Shown: piece after piece, positions 22,699-22,750 of the stretch
Layout of the letters: each line of letters starts with the position of its first letter
Numbering within the stretch: position 1 is the stretch's first letter
Source of the DNA: Fusobacteriaceae bacterium
Lineage (GTDB): Bacteria > Fusobacteriota > Fusobacteriia > Fusobacteriales > Fusobacteriaceae
Assembly: GCA_016938425.1 (NCBI GenBank)
Contig: JAFGUR010000140.1
Location: 1 to 22,750, forward strand
DNA length: 22,750 nt
Direction of reading: 5' to 3'
The notes under the pieces: model-generated
Told to the model about the DNA's origin: nothing
What the model saw: only the letters and a program-made list of their open reading frames with translations
Database searches by the model: none
Translations under genes and position numbers: made by a program

Positions 22699-22748
22699 AA
22701 CAAAAAAACTTAGATACTACTAAAAAGTATTATCTAAGTTTTTTTGTT
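22699..22748. terminator. strong hairpin at the right edge of the window
   Basis: An 18-bp stem AACAAAAAAACTTAGATA (22699-22716) with TATCTAAGTTTTTTTGTT (22731-22748), carrying an A-run before and a T-run after the core, as in bidirectional terminators. No plus-strand gene precedes it here, so it most likely ends a minus-strand gene lying beyond the window. Confidence 0.65.
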
Positions 22749-22750
22749 AA

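Overview
The window is AT-rich (about 30% GC by eye), densely packed and protein-coding, with strong AGGAGG-type ribosome binding sites, sigma70-type promoters and AGA-dominated arginine codons. I see no tRNA, rRNA, transposase, phage gene or CRISPR array. The gene set is anaerobic: [FeFe]-hydrogenases, a lipoprotein PotD, a DusA-type dihydrouridine synthase, HtpX, 6-phospho-beta-glucosidase and ArsB/NhaD-type carrier. It best fits a member of the Fusobacteriota (Fusobacterium/Cetobacterium/Ilyobacter-like). A low-GC clostridium is the alternative. This placement is inference.

Left part (1-7029, all minus strand): a solitary polyamine-binding lipoprotein gene (potD) and a tRNA-dihydrouridine synthase (dusA), each with its own promoter, then a tight five-gene operon (7029 to 2326). 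The operon runs: small [2Fe-2S] thioredoxin-like protein, PAS-containing [FeFe]-hydrogenase whose proton-relay cysteine is alanine, SpoIIE/PP2C phosphatase, second [2Fe-2S] protein, and a catalytic monomeric [FeFe]-hydrogenase with intact motifs. It reads as a phosphatase-linked H2-sensing module coupled to a working hydrogenase.

Middle (7030-14581): two methyl-accepting chemotaxis-type receptors (the second with a dCache sensor close to the amino-acid-binding pattern), a GH1 6-phospho-beta-glucosidase, and the membrane protease gene htpX. htpX sits behind a ~180-nt leader that looks like a yybP-ykoY (Mn2+) riboswitch with mutually exclusive terminator and anti-terminator helices. The stretch 14155-14581 looks like decayed sequence.

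Right part (14616-20501): a C-glycoside/3-keto-glycoside catabolic locus made of divergent transcription units. On the minus strand lie a C-glycoside deglycosidase (CGD) alpha/beta pair and, as a separate unit, a GPH/MelB-type sugar symporter. On the plus strand lie a Gfo/Idh/MocA oxidoreductase and a second CGD alpha/beta pair. The proposed route is import of the intact glycoside, oxidation of the sugar to a 3-keto-glycoside, then beta-elimination of the aglycone by one of two CGD heterodimers. A 14-bp repeat, and a shorter form of it, lies next to all three transcription units, which suggests a common regulator encoded elsewhere.

Right end (20502-22750): a 543-bp gap with several RNA hairpins, an ArsB/NhaD-family ion transporter, a 60-residue hypothetical gene, and a strong hairpin at the edge.
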